A stretch of 64,000 bases of DNA from Lithodes maja (Eukaryota > Arthropoda > Malacostraca > Decapoda > Lithodidae). The notes under the pieces are model-generated. The model was not told the DNA's origin, did not search any database, and saw nothing but the letters and a program-made list of their open reading frames with translations. The position numbers and the translations under genes are program-made. Shown here in pieces: positions 33,170 to 45,100 of the stretch (the first letter of the stretch is position 1; every line of letters starts with the position of its first letter). The stretch lies in the NCBI GenBank assembly GCA_037953745.1, contig JBAKBP010007926.1, forward strand, positions 31,421 through 95,420. Reading direction: 5' to 3'.

Positions 33170-33240
33170 TGTGGTGGAGTGGTCTTGCCACTGGCCTGGT
33201 AATCCAAAGGTCCCGGGTTCAAATCCCGATGTATCAATGG
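33170..33240 (+). mobile_element. tRNA-like head of a SINE (Thr-like)
   Basis: A-box-like TGTGGTGGAGTGGTC and B-box GGGTTCAAATCCC at the right spacing. The middle loop reads CTGGTAA, which would put a GGT (threonine) anticodon in place, but the anticodon stem is weak. More likely the head of the SINE that follows than a working tRNA gene. Confidence 0.55.
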
Positions 33241-33335
33241 GAAGATATTATTGGGATGGAATTTGTGCTGTACCTGGTATCAGTGCATTACCACAAGCCC
33301 ACCGAAACGTCAATAAAATACCCTCATTGTTCCCT

Positions 33336-33716
33336 GATTAAATAGCACTGTATGAATATTCCCATATTCAAAATATGCTATAGGGGTGCAATGCCTGGTG
33401 AGTTATCTGCTCAACAGGTGGCGTTGTGTGTGTGTAAGTGTGAGAGTCCGAGTGTAGGGGGTGAGACAATGAAGCACGGGAACGAGGTGGCTTCAGAGAT
33501 GGGGTCGTTTCGGGCCATGAGTGAGCACCGTGCCTCATGTGAAGGCAAGATGGCAGGTGCTCGTTGTACTCTACGTGCTTCACATGTCTCACTCCCTAGA
33601 CTGGAACAAGGCCTCACGGGCTTCACTGTTCATTGTAAAGCGGTGAATGTTAAGGCTCTCAGCCTATGCCCGAGAGGAAGTAAGTTGGAATATAGAAAAA
33701 AAAAAAAAAAAAAAAA
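33336..33716 (+). mobile_element. SINE-like retroposon, copy A, with poly(A)
   Basis: About 360 bp plus a 20-base A run (33695-33716). A near-identical inverted copy is at 35854-36256. The open frame across it is shared by both but looks like chance. Confidence 0.75.
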
Positions 33717-34526
33717 TGCAGTGGAGGATATTAAGTATAAATATAATACAGTACAATAAAATAGAATAAAATAAGTTTAAAAATTAGAATTAATGCTGCA
33801 AAAATGCATTAACTCTAGACTTAAAAATGGAGATATGAGCTGAATTGACTAGCTCATTTGGCAACTTATTCCACAAGTCAACCATGGCCGGCTCAAAACA
33901 CTGTGAAAACTGTGTAGTAGAAAAATTAACACGGCTCATGACAAGATCATTAAGATTGCTTGTGAATCTAGTTGCACGAGCCCGGACATAGGGCCCAGGC
34001 AGAACCCCATGTAAGGGATGCTGAGGGTTGTTAAAAACTTTAAATAAAAGACTAAGGGCACCAACTTTACGTCGATGACAAAGATCAAGAGACAAATGAG
34101 GTAGAATAAAACTGATGGAATTTAGCGGCCTGTCAAGCAATTTGAGATGGCAGTCGGCTGCTGACAACCAGACAGGTGAGCAGTACAGTACTCGAAATGT
34201 GGCAAAATAAAAGCATAAAAAGACTTGATAACTGTGGCGTCACAAGCAAATGTTTTATAAACCTTGCGAAGCAGACCAATTTTTGGGGAAATGGAAGAGG
34301 AGAAAGAACGAATATGCTTTTCAAAAGTAAGTTTGGGATCAAGAGTAACTCCTAACAAACGCAGAGTATCCACATTCTCAATTTGCTCGCCAGAAACTTG
34401 TAGATAAGGATGGGGAGGATCCAAGGTACGAGATCTGCTGATGATAATGGAGTGTGTTTTACTAGCATTAAGTTTCATGCCCCAAAGTTCACACCATAAT
34501 GTAATTTTGGCTAATTCCCTATTCTT

Positions 34527-34617
34527 ACAGTTTCTTACAGTAGATCCTCTGGAAAAAGGCAAACTATGCCTGTGCATCCAGCTCAGTACCAGTACTTGCA
34601 CTGCTGCGGTCGTTCAC
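34527..34617 (-). mobile_element. 95-bp LINE 3'-end scrap
   Basis: Reverse complement of the LINE 3' end at about 48388-48481, including the ACTGTAAGAA tandem and the CCAGAGGATCTACTG block. It splits the LINE RT coding sequence cleanly between NTP and RELAKI. Confidence 0.75.
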
Positions 34618-35044
34618 GGTGTATTCAGAGCAGTAGCAATTACGTGTCGATCTATTGGTGATGGAATTGACGCATATAAAGTTGTATCATCAGCATAGGA
34701 GATTAGTTTATTTTCAAGCTCGGAACACAGGTCAGCAGTAAAAATAATAAAAAAGCAAAGGCCCAAGGACACTGCCTTGTGGAACACCAGAAACAACAGT
34801 AACAGAAGGGGAATGACACCCATCAATGACCACAGACCGAGATCTTTTCGTCAAAAAATCTTCAAAGATCCTTAAAAAATTGCCACCAATACCGATGAGC
34901 TGTAACTTATACAGAAGTGCTTTATGGTTGACTAAATCAAAAGCAGAACTAAAGTCAATAGCCACGACACGAGACTCATGTCCCTGGTCCAATGAAGATT
35001 GCAAGTCATGGGTGAGTGTCAGAAGCGCATCACATGTACCCAGT

Positions 35045-35221
35045 CCCAAGGATCAACTGGGCTAATTGTACTACTCCAGCGGGACAGTGTAGCCTGGAAA
35101 ACAAGTTTATAGAGAAAGTGAGGGATTGTTTTTTAACGCAACATATTACAAAGATGACAAGATATAGAGATGGGACACAGGGGAGTGTACTTGATTTTAT
35201 TTTTAGTAATGAGGAGGATAT
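35045..35221 (+). pseudogene. LINE endonuclease, middle part
   Basis: PRINWANCTTPAGQCSLE, then GSVLDFIFSNEEDI (the conserved endonuclease D.IF block). In frame with both neighbouring LINE pieces once insertions are removed. Confidence 0.8.
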
Positions 35222-35282
35222 TACGGGTTTGACAACCCGTAGGGTAGGAAGGAAAACCTTCTATTTAGGAGTGGTTCCGTAG

Positions 35283-35562
35283 TCAATGACGAAGAGCCTA
35301 TACTGTACTATATATAGGCTGAGATTCCGGGACCCGTTCGGGATTCCCCGGAGTTCTTATCACAACCGTTGCGTATATAGCATAATAAACAATCCTTGGT
35401 GAATACCCATTAAATCTTACCAAGGGCTCGTCATTGAAAATGAATACCACTAGAAATAAGAATTTAAAGAAGAATCTATCATTTCGAACCTCCCGGTGCC
35501 TCTGCCCTCCAGCTATGCTGTCGTTATGCTTCCCTTGCACGTGATGCCAGATTTTCTAGCGT
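35283..35562 (+). repeat. Left inverted terminal repeat of the gene-less DIRS-type element
   Basis: About 280 bp, inverted at 45786-46061 with only scattered differences and a few short indels. Confidence 0.88.
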
Positions 35563-35633
35563 GTTTATCTGCTTCAAATGTTATATCAAGTTGGGCATGT
35601 GCATGGGAAGGGGAAGGTGGGAGGGAACCTTTG

Positions 35634-35740
35634 CGTCATTGACTACGGAACCACTCCTAAATAGAAGGTTTTCCTTCCTTCCCTACGGGTTGTCAAACCC
35701 GTAATTTAATATTGGTTCCTTCGTCAATGACGAAGAGCCT
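35634..35740. repeat. Internal complementary region of the gene-less DIRS-type element
   Basis: The left two thirds are the complement of the left end (from 35222, including ACGGGTTTGACAACCCGT). The right third is the complement of the right end (to 46080). The switch is at about 35703-35710. Confidence 0.85.
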
Positions 35741-35852
35741 AGAATATCAAGACCGGAGGTGGGACATCAGATGCTCAACGTATATCGAGAGAACCAATTA
35801 ACAGATAGGCTGACACCGGGAAAAATTTAAATTTAATTATAAAAGAAGAGGT

Positions 35853-35853
<1 letters not shown>

Positions 35854-35898
<45 letters not shown>

Positions 35899-36256
35899 TC
35901 CAACTTACTTCCTCTCGGGCATAGGCTGAGAGCCTTAACATTCACCGCTTTACAATGAACAGTGAAGCCCGTGAGGTCTTGTTCCAGTCTAGGGAGTGAG
36001 ACATGTGAAGCACGTAGAGTACAACGAGCACCTGCCATCTTGCCTTCACATGAGGCACGGTGCTCACTCATGGCCCGAAACGACCCCATCTCTGAAGCCA
36101 CCTCGTTCCCGTGCTTCACTGTCTCATCCCCTACACTCGGACTCTCACACTTACACACACACAACGCCACCTGTTGAGCAGATAACTCACCAGGCATTGC
36201 ACCCCTATAGCATATTTTGAATATGGGAATATTCATACAGTGCTATTTAATCAGGG
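35854..36256 (-). mobile_element. SINE-like retroposon, copy B
   Basis: Inverted copy of 33336-33716 with a 40-base T run (its poly(A) tail) at 35854-35893. It lacks the tRNA-like head, so it is 5'-truncated. Confidence 0.75.
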
Positions 36257-36296
36257 TACATTGGGAAGCCTCAGAAAGAAGGAAAGATGTAGGAAT

Positions 36297-36735
36297 AGTT
36301 ATAACTTAGAATGTTGTGGACGAGGAGAATTAGATGTAAAATCTTTTATGAAAGTATGCTTTAATTCCATAAAACTCAATCAAATTATAAGCTCCCTGAG
36401 CTGTAAAGAATAGTAATAAAATCTCTTGTGTGCATTGGTGTACGATAAACTATTCGTTCCCAATTATACAACATATACAACTCCTCAATGTTGAGGAGAA
36501 CAAGATGTAAAAATGTGTATGAACGGATGCTTTAATGTCAAAACATCTCGTACTATAATGCTCCTGAAGCTGTGCAACAAGTTAGCAAGCGCATTTCTTG
36601 CTTGCATTGGTATAAAAACCAAAAATTAACTATTTGTTCATACTTTTTCAGTACATACAACTTGTACTTATTCCTTATAGAAGAAAACTCTTTGTCTTCG
36701 TATACTTATTTATGTTCTACATCCCCCCCCCCCTT

Positions 36736-36767
<32 letters not shown>

Positions 36768-36860
36768 GATTCCAAAGGCGGAAAGGAGAACCAGACTCAT
36801 TCAGTACATACAACTCGTACTATTTACTATAGAAGAAAAATCCTTTGTCTTCTTACTTAA
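36297..36860 (+). repeat. Degenerate tandem repeats around a C/T/G homopolymer
   Basis: Two units of about 176 bp (from 36300 and 36478) share GAGGAGAA, AGATGTAAAA and TATGCTTTAAT. A direct repeat CAGTACATACAACT...GAAGAAAA (36651-36710, 36802-36858) flanks a run of about 11 C, 12 T and 20 or more G at 36723-36767. Confidence 0.6.
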
Positions 36861-37614
36861 TCATGGTGAATAAAACTCTTTCAGTGTGACGCCTATTGCC
36901 TGATAGTGGTTACCGACTATTAGGCCTTCGATTTAGGGTGAAAGATCGGATCGTATTTTGCTCTTAGCCATTTGGCCCGTTAAACGTCCATAATGCAAAA
37001 GTTAGAGAAATCTGAAGGCTTCCAGCTTGGTCCAAGAGGAATTGAGAGATTGGAAATTTCACTGGATACGGGCACTATAGGCTCAGGCGGTTGTATCCCT
37101 CTTGTATGGGCCAAATTGGCACAAAGTGACACACTAGACCCTTGTCTGATTGTGCATCAGAGGGCCGTGCCTGGGGGAGGGAACAGGTATATGGACGACC
37201 CTGTGTTCTGTAGCTGACACATACTTTGGCCTATGCATACTTTCGTTTTATATATTTAAAATCACCCATAACATATCTATGCAATACAAAGTTAGCAGAT
37301 ATTTTCCTTCCAATTTTGTCAATTAATAATTGATAATTGTTTATAATCAGCTTACAATTATGTTTGTAGTCATTCTCGGCTGCATATGGACCTTCCCTTT
37401 ATTACTATACTATACAAGAACGTTGTGTAGTCGTATACTGTATAAGAAAATTGTGTAGAATCACACAAATCTTGAGATAAACTGTACATCTTATAGGTGT
37501 TTGGTATAGCGATGTCTACAGTTGTAGCTCTGGCGTTAGTTCCGAAGCGTTCACCAGAGGTCTCAAGGAATTGTCGGTAGGGAGAATTGACCGCAAAATT
37601 GCAACTTTATAGCA
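36861..37614. other. Unassigned interior of the gene-less DIRS-type element
   Basis: A 74-codon frame at 36993-37217 has no recognised similarity. The rest is AT-rich. I see no DIRS motif here. Confidence 0.4.
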
Positions 37615-37618
37615 TTAA

Positions 37619-37845
37619 CCCTCTCACATCCGGACGCGATTTTTGAGCCTATTAGGGATACTTTAAATCCTTTGTTACCGTCAGGGGTATCTATAAACCT
37701 TTAGTTTGTTTACTTCAACCTCTGCAGTTGTCTTTGAGTTAGCTGTGGGCAGAAAACTAATTTTGGAGAGGTAATTATAACAGTGAGAGTAATCTTTTTC
37801 TTATTGCTAATCTGGCAACCTCTGCGTCCTATGGTCGTGAGAGGG
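37619..37845 (+). mobile_element. piggyBac-type MITE, 227 bp
   Basis: Flanked by TTAA (37615-37618, 37846-37849). Ends CCCTCTCAC and GTGAGAGGG are inverted repeats. Relatives: 40004-40186, 51075-51299 (inverted) and part of 21395-21496. Confidence 0.8.
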
Positions 37846-38106
37846 TTAAGAGCAGCAAGCTTAGAGAAATCTGACCGAGACTCCCGGGATGTTGTGGCAG
37901 AAAACATTGGGGCAGGGTTGTCCACAAAACTGAATATCAGACCTGGAAGGGAAAGGAAGGACAATAATTGCAATTTGCAGTAACTTAAGTTATAACAATG
38001 GAATAATAATAATAATAATAATAATCAGTAGATTATCAATGTCACCGGAGGTCCGTTGGGTACCCGGTACCCGGTACCCGGACACCATTGGTTAGTCCGT
38101 GTATAT

Positions 38107-39600
38107 CAATTCAACATTGGGCTTATAATAGTGATAGTATCTGGAGTAAGCTTTGCTCCTCATCTGTCCCTAATAGCCCACTGGGGCACAGGAGTCCCAC
38201 CGACTCCAGGGCTCAAAGTGTCCGAACTATTTCCAAGTCATAAGTTAGCAGGAACCTTTTAGCACCTGGCTTATATATTGAAAAATGAAGTGAAGCCATC
38301 AAAAAACTTCATATAATTTCAATATTTGGCTTAAGATAGGGATAGTACCCGGAGGAAACTTTTCCTTTATAGTTCAATAATAGCACACACTATTGGCACC
38401 CAGCATATACATTGAAAAATGAAGTAAATCCAACGAAATTCTTCCTACTATAACGTTAATGTTTGGCTTATAATAGGGATAGGAACCGAAGCAAACATTG
38501 TTCCTTATAGTTCAACAATAGCGGAACCATTGGCCCCCGCTTATGCATTGAATAATGAAGTAAATCCATGGAAAAACTTTGAATTATAAAGTCAATATTT
38601 GGCTTATAATAGGGATAGTACCCAGAGGAAGCGTTGGTCCTGATTCTCCAACAACAGTGGAACCCTTGGCACCCCGCTTATAAATTGAAAAATTAAGGAA
38701 ATCCCTCTAACCACTTCCTAATAGACATTCAATATTGGGTTTTCAATAGGGATCATACCCGGAGGAAATGATGTTGCTTATAGTCCAATAATAGCGGAAC
38801 CATTGGTCCCCAGCTTATTCATTGAAAAATTAAGTAAATCCCTCGAAAAACTCCTAATATAAACTGTCAATATTTGGTTTATAATAGGGATAGTACCCGG
38901 AGGAAACGGTGTTTCTTATACTGTAGTTCAATAATAGCGGAACCAATGGCTCCCAGCTTATCTATTGACAAATGAAGTAAATCCACCGAAAAACTTCATA
39001 TAATACTTATATCTAGGAAGATACCAATCTATCTCTTGTGCTGTAACTTTCAGTAGAGTGAGGCTCTGAGCTATAGCCTATTGGCCACTTCCGCGCTCGA
39101 TGTGACGAGCGTGAGAAAACTTCATAATATCGAGTTAATATTTGGCTTAAAAAATAGGAATAGTATTCGGAGGAACATTGTTCCGTATAGGTCAACAATA
39201 TCGGAACCATTGGCCCCCCGCTTATATGTTGACAAATGAAGTAAATCCCTCGAAAATCTTCATAATATAATATTTATATATCTATATATAATACTTATAT
39301 CTAGGAAGATACTAATCTATCTCTTGTGCTGTAACTTTCAGTAGAGTGAGGCTCTGAACTATAGCCTATTGGCCACTTCCGCGCTCGATGTGACGAGCGT
39401 GAGAAAACTTCATAATATCGAGTCGATATTTGGCTTAAAAATAGGAATAGTATCCAGAGGAACAGTGTTCCTTATAAGTTAACAATATCGGAACCATTGG
39501 CCCCCCGCTTATATGTTGAAAAACGAAGTAAACCCCTCGAAAAACTTCATAATATAATATTTATATATCTATATATCGATATAGGAAGAGATCATCTATC
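38107..39600 (+). repeat. Tandem array A (units of about 136 bp, plus a 289-bp higher-order unit)
   Basis: About eight degenerate units, each with GGCTTATAATAGGGATAGTA, CCCGGAGGAAAC, a GTTCCTTAT block and GCGGAACCATTGG, start near 38107, 38320, 38455, 38591, 38728, 38866, 39128 and 39422. A module with CTAGGAAGATAC and CTATTGGCCACTTCCG enters at 39001 and recurs at 39290, then in weaker form at 39583 and 42012, giving a 289-bp higher-order period. Confidence 0.75.
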
Positions 39601-40003
39601 TCTTATATTATAAAATTCAGGAGTGATGCTCGAGCTAGGCCTATTGGCCGCTTCCGTGATCGCGCGCTCTCGTGAGAATATCCCGATATAAGAATCCATA
39701 AGTAGAGTCCAGAGCATATCCGCTCAAATTAATGTTACCAGTGTGTAACTATGAAAGTGTAGAATACTTTGATATATGAGCAAAGAAGTAGTGATCACGT
39801 AAACTGCAGACTATGTACGTAATACGTATCTGCCATAACTTATATAAGAATGGATTCCAGGGGGATATATTCTATCGGCAATCATGAATACGATTAGAGT
39901 GCTATCTAATCGGGATAGTATCCTGAGGAAAACATTGTTCCTCATCTTTATCAAGCCAAACAAGTTTAGGGCGAGGACAGTTAGGGAAGGAAGTGCCTTT
40001 TAG
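39601..40003. other. Spacer between repeats
   Basis: AT-rich, with the weak module copy at its start (TATTGGCCGCTTCCG near 39640). One further GGGATAGTATCCTGAGGAAA block near 39913 resembles the array units. Confidence 0.5.
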
Positions 40004-40186
40004 CCCTCTCCGACATATGACGCGATTTTGAGCCTATTGGGGATACTTTAAAACCTTTGTTACCATCAGGGGTTTTGAGTTAGCTGTGGGCAGAAAACTA
40101 ATTTTGGAGAGGTAATTATAAGAGTGAGAGAACTCTATTTCTTATTGCTAATCTGGCAACCTCTGCATCATATGAGTCTGAAGGGG
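40004..40186 (+). mobile_element. piggyBac-type MITE, second copy
   Basis: Right TTAA intact (40187-40190), left site reads TTAG. Internal GAGTTAGCTGTGGGCAGAAA shared with 37619-37845. A deletion of about 40 bp relative to that copy. Confidence 0.75.
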
Positions 40187-40261
40187 TTAACTCTGTATGT
40201 ATAGACCTCTTTTTAGGGGTTTCTTTTGTGGAAGACACAGAGCGTCCAGTAAGAAAGAAAC

Positions 40262-40790
40262 ATAGTCCCTACTGACCATGTCTGGGACTTTTTTTTTTTT
40301 TTTTTTTTGAAGATATATAAACTTTCACTTCATCCCAAATGTTTAGTAATACCGGAGTCGCCCCCGCTGCTGTTATGTGGCCACTCGGATTTTGGTAGTG
40401 TTACACGAAGAGTGCACAATTCGTACATTGTTTAGGAGCCCACTTAGTCAATGTACAATTCACACAAGACATCTGGCGTACATACCTCGTCAGTTGTGGC
40501 TCAGGTGAGGAGGCGGAGATTACTGAGGAGAGCTATAGCCCACCTGTCAGAAAAAGGCCAAGAATCAATGTTACATAATATAAGAGCAAAGAACCAAAGC
40601 ATGCACCAGTTCCTTATGTATAAGGCTCATGTAATGTCGAGTAGCCTGCTGGCCCTATGAATGTTTTAAAGAATTTAGAGTAGGGTAGCATATTCGCTAC
40701 ATCGTATGTAAGAATGGATTTAAGTGTGATAGTCTATAGGCTATCATAAATGCCACTGGAGTACTCTCCTCCCTTCTTTTTCCATTCATT
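40262..40790. other. T-run and unassigned sequence
   Basis: A T homopolymer at about 40289-40308, then sequence with a 69-codon frame (40451-40660) without recognised similarity. Confidence 0.4.
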
Positions 40791-40879
40791 ATTCTACATT
40801 GAGAACTCGGAGGGAAACGTTGGTCTTTAATTTAACCGGAACCTTTTGGTATATCGGACGTTTGTTTCTGAAGGAAAAC

Positions 40880-41890
40880 ATTGTCCCCCCCCCCCGGAGT
40901 ACCCGGAGTACTTGGAGGAAACTCTCGTTCCTAAATTTAACCTGAACCTCATGGTTCCTTGGTTTTCAGTATTGCCCGGAGTACCCGGAGTACTTGGAGG
41001 AAGCTATCGTTCCTTCCTCTTTTTTTTTTTTTTTTAATCTGAACCTCTTGGTTCCTGGGTTGTCAGTGTTTACCCGGAGTACTTGGAGTACTTGGAGGAA
41101 GCTATCATTCCGTATTTTAACCGGAGTACTTGGAGGAAGCTCTTGTTCCTTAATGTTAACCTAAACCTCTTGGGTCTTTAGTATGTATCCGGAGTATGTG
41201 GAGGAAACTTGTTCCTTAATTTAACCTGAACTTCTTGGTTCCCTGGTTTGCAGTATTGCTCGGAGTACCCGGAGTACCCCTAGTACCCGGAGTACTTGGA
41301 GGAAGCCTTGTTCCTTAATTTAACCTGAACTTCTTGGTTCCCTGGTTTTTGTTAGTAACCGGAGTACCCGGAGTATTCGGAGGAAGCTCTCGTTCCTTAA
41401 TTTAACCTGAACTTTTGGTTCTTTGGTTCTTTGGTTTTTTGTATTACTCGGAGTACTCGGAGCACTCGAAGTACCCGAATTAGTAACCGGAGTATTCGGA
41501 GGAAGCTCTCGTTCCTTGATTTAACCTGAACTTTTGATTCTTTGGTTTTATGTATTACTCGGAGTACTCGGAGGAAGCTCTCGTTCCTTAATTTAACCTG
41601 AACTTTTGGTTCTTTGTTTTTTTTGTATTACTCGGAGTACTCGGAGTACCCGCAGTATTCGGAGGAAGCTCTCGTTCCTTAATTTAACCTGAACTTTTGG
41701 TTCTTTGGTTTTTGTATTACTCGGAGTACCGGAGTACCCGGAGGAAGCACTCGTTCCTTTTTGTTGGTGTTTTGTGCACCTGGAGGAAAACTTTGTTTCT
41801 CCATTTAACCGGAATTTGTGCATTTTTTTTTTTTTTTTTTTTTCCTTGAAACCATTTAGTACCCGGAGGTCTAAAACCCGGAGCCCTGCA
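40880..41890 (+). repeat. Tandem array B (GGAGTACCC/GGAGGAAGC units)
   Basis: Roughly a dozen degenerate units of 70-120 bp, each with one or more CCGGAGTAC(C/T) steps, TTGGAGGAAGCTCTCGTTCC and TTAATTTAACCTGAAC. The GGAGGAA...GTTCCTTA core is shared with array A, so the two arrays are related. Confidence 0.75.
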
Positions 41891-42124
41891 ATTGTATAGG
41901 GTTAGTGGTGCTCTTGCACTAGAGGAAACTTTGTTTTCATGCAAACTCTTTCTTTCTAAGAAATTAACACATAATTGCGTAGGAATCTGAAGCACTTCAT
42001 AACATAACACTCGTATAGGAAGAGAACAATTGATCTCTTATGTAAAATTCAGTAGGAGGAAAGCCGAGCTAGTTAGACCTATTGGCTGCCTCGTGGACAC
42101 TTGCTCGAGGCGGCGAACAAGCAT

Positions 42125-45100
42125 CTATCTATCTATCTATCTATTGCCTGACGCTGTGATCCCCGAAGGGGTGGCCACGAACGAACCGCCCCCATGCACC
42201 TCTGTCCCCAGTCAGTCGACGCCCCTCCCCCCAACCAGCACCGCCTTCGTTCATGTAGTTCCTCACTCCATCCTTCCACCTCATATTCGGTCTACCTCTC
42301 CCCCTCTGTCCCTCCACCTCGCTCTCGTACACCCTCTTAGTCATTCTCTCGCTTTCCATACGTTCCATATGGCCGAACCATCTCAAGTTATTCCTTTTCA
42401 CACTTTCCAGCACATCTACCTCCACACCACACCTCCTTCTTACTTCCTCATTAGTCTGTCTATCCCTCCATGTAACTCCGCACGCACTCCTTAAGTAATT
42501 CATTTCCACTGCTCTCACTCTTGGTCTGAGTCTCTCAACCAACGTCCATGCTTCGCTTCCGTAAGTCAGTGTCGGGATTACCACACTGTCATGCAAGGAC
42601 TTCTTCACTTCCATACTGACCATCCTATTTCTTGTTACCGCTTTTAGCGTTCCTACAACCCTCTTCCCCTGTTGTACCCTCTCCTGCACCTCTTCATCCA
42701 TAGTCCCATCTTTACTCAACACACTGCCCAGATACTTAAAAGAGTTGACGATCTCCATAGCCTGACCGTTCAGCTTCACCTCACACTCTGTGACTTCACC
42801 CCTTTCGAAGACCATAACCTTGCTCTTCCCCGTATTTACCTTCAAATTCCGTTTTTCGCACACTGTTCCAAACTCATTTACCAGACCCTGCAACTCCCAT
42901 TCATTATCACTCATCAGAACTGTATCATCCGCAAACAGCAGTATAGGTAGCTTCCACTCAATTCCCTCCCTTTTCAGCGATACACCAACATCCACTGCTC
43001 TTGATAGTATTTCTTTCATAACTCCATCCATATGTACAGTAAACAACCACGGGGACATCACACACCCCTGTTTCAGACCAACATTCAGGTCAAAGAACTC
43101 GCTCTGCTCACTCTCCACACGTACTGCCGCCTTTGCACCCTCATACATGCTCTTCACTGCTTTCAGCAACTTGCCCTCTACTCCGTATATTCTAAGTACT
43201 TTCCACAAACCTTCTCTATCCACTCTGTCATAGGCCTTCTCCAAGTCCATAAAGGCAACATACACCTTTTGTTTCTTCTCCAGATACTTCTCCACAACAC
43301 AATTCAGGGTAAAAATCTGATCTACACATCCTCTTCCCTTCCTAAAACCTCCCTGCTCGTCGCCTATCCATTTCTCCGTTCTCACTCTCACTCTCTCAAT
43401 CACTACCCTACTGTATACCTTCCCTACTACGCTTAGAAGACATATTCCTCGGTGGTTACCACACACTCCTCTTTCCCCTTTGCCCTTATATAGGGGGACT
43501 ATTATGCCAGTCTTCCAGTCATCGGGTGCACTCCCCTTCTCCCATGCTAGTTTGCACATTTTCCATACCCATTCTATCACTATCTCACCACCATACCTCA
43601 ACATTTCCCCACACACTCCATCTGTTCCTGGTGCTTTCCCCAACTTCACTCTTTTCATGGCTTCCCACACTTCTGACCTCCTGATCCCCACCTCCTCCTC
43701 CACTACTTCTCTTCTTCTCCCTCCCATACCATATCCAGCTATGTTTGCTGGCTCTTCATTCCTTTCATTTTGCAACTCACTGAAGTACTCCCTCCATCTT
43801 TCGACTCTCTCTTGCTTCTCGGCTAGCATTCTCCCATTCTTATCTTTCACACCCTTACTGTTTCCCTTGCTACCTTCCCTAACTTTCTTGACTTCTTTCC
43901 AGAACAGTTTCTTACTCTCCCTCCATTTTACACTCAGATTCCTTCCAAATTCCTCATCTACTCTTCTCTTACTTTCCTTCACTGCTCTCTTCACCACCCT
44001 CTTACTCTCCACGTACCTCGCTCGTTTCTGTCTCTCGGAATCTTCATTCCCTCTACTACCCAACCACTCTCTATATGCTTTCTTCTTTTCTTCCACAGCT
44101 ATTCTTACCTCTTCTGTCCACCATGCTGTACCTTTCACTCCCCTCCCTCTTCTCCTCACTCCACACACCTCCTCACATGCTGCACAGATCTCATCCTTAA
44201 ACACCTTACTCATCTCCTCCACTTCCTCCATAACTTCCAGGTCGAACCCACCTAGTCGTCTTTCCACTGCTCTCCTGTACTCCTCCCTGACTTCCTCCTC
44301 CTGCAACCTCTCCACCCTCCTCACCATTCCACCCTCCTCTCGCCTCCCTCCCGCTCTCCTCACCCACTTCTTTTGTATCCTAACCTTAGCTACCACTACA
44401 TAATGATCAGACAGACCCCCTCCAATACCCCTATACACCCTAGCATCCATCACAGATTTCTTCATTCGTTCATCCACACATACATAATCAATCAATGACT
44501 TTCGTTCCACCACTGTCTTATCCTTCATCGTCAACATCCATTTCCACGTGTACCTGTGGATTATTCTGTGTCGGAAGAAGGTGTTGGCTATCCACAGCCT
44601 CCTCCCCACACATACGTCCACAAGTGCACTACCATTCCCATTCACCTCTGATGGTACCCCCCACCCTCCCACCACTCCCTCAACTTTCCTATCACCCACC
44701 TTACCATTCATATCCCCAATCAGAAATATTCTTATGTTCTTGTCAAACTTCTCCAGGCACGCCTCCACATTCATCCAGAACTCCTCTTTCTTTCTTTCAA
44801 GTATATCCTCTGTCGGGGCATACACGCATACAATCACCCACGTTTGTATTCCTACTTTCATTCTCACCCACACAATCCTTGAACCCACAGACCCATACTC
44901 TCTTACACATTCCTTCCATTTGCTACTTACAAACAAACATGCACCTTCTCTCGCTGTTCCTTCACTCACTCCAGCACACACACCCATTCCACACTCCCAC
45001 TCTCTCACATCTGAACCTTTCCATTTGGTCTCTGTCATTCCACATACATCCAGCCTGGCATTCACTAACACTTCCAGAACCTCTCTCTCTTTTGTGCCAT

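Larger units (their letters stand above)
32976..35044 (-). mobile_element. CR1/L2-like LINE, truncated, inserted in the split LINE
   Basis: Minus-strand RT fragments with VVAIDFSSAFDLVNH, SGVPQGSVLGPLLF and ISYADDTTLYAS (34614-35049), then LRLLGVTLDPKLTFEKHI (34122-34530) and the C-terminal tail DLWNKLPNELVNSAH (33790-34167). A plus-strand ATT repeat at 32976-32993 fits its 3' tail. Carries a SINE (33170-33716) and a 95-bp LINE scrap (34527-34617). 5'-truncated at 35044. Confidence 0.75.

Noticed and set aside
33170..33240. Functional tRNA-Thr gene
   Set aside because: The A and B boxes fit but the anticodon stem is weak and a retroposon body follows.
33352..33759. 135-codon frame, also present inverted at 35892-36236
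   Set aside because: It is duplicated only because the SINE is; it runs into the poly(A) as lysines and has no recognisable domain.
36993..37217. 74-codon ORF as a gene of the DIRS-type element
   Set aside because: No recognised domain and a length expected by chance.
40880..41890. CRISPR-like array
   Set aside because: Units are degenerate, vary in length and have no unique spacers; the setting is a eukaryotic intron.
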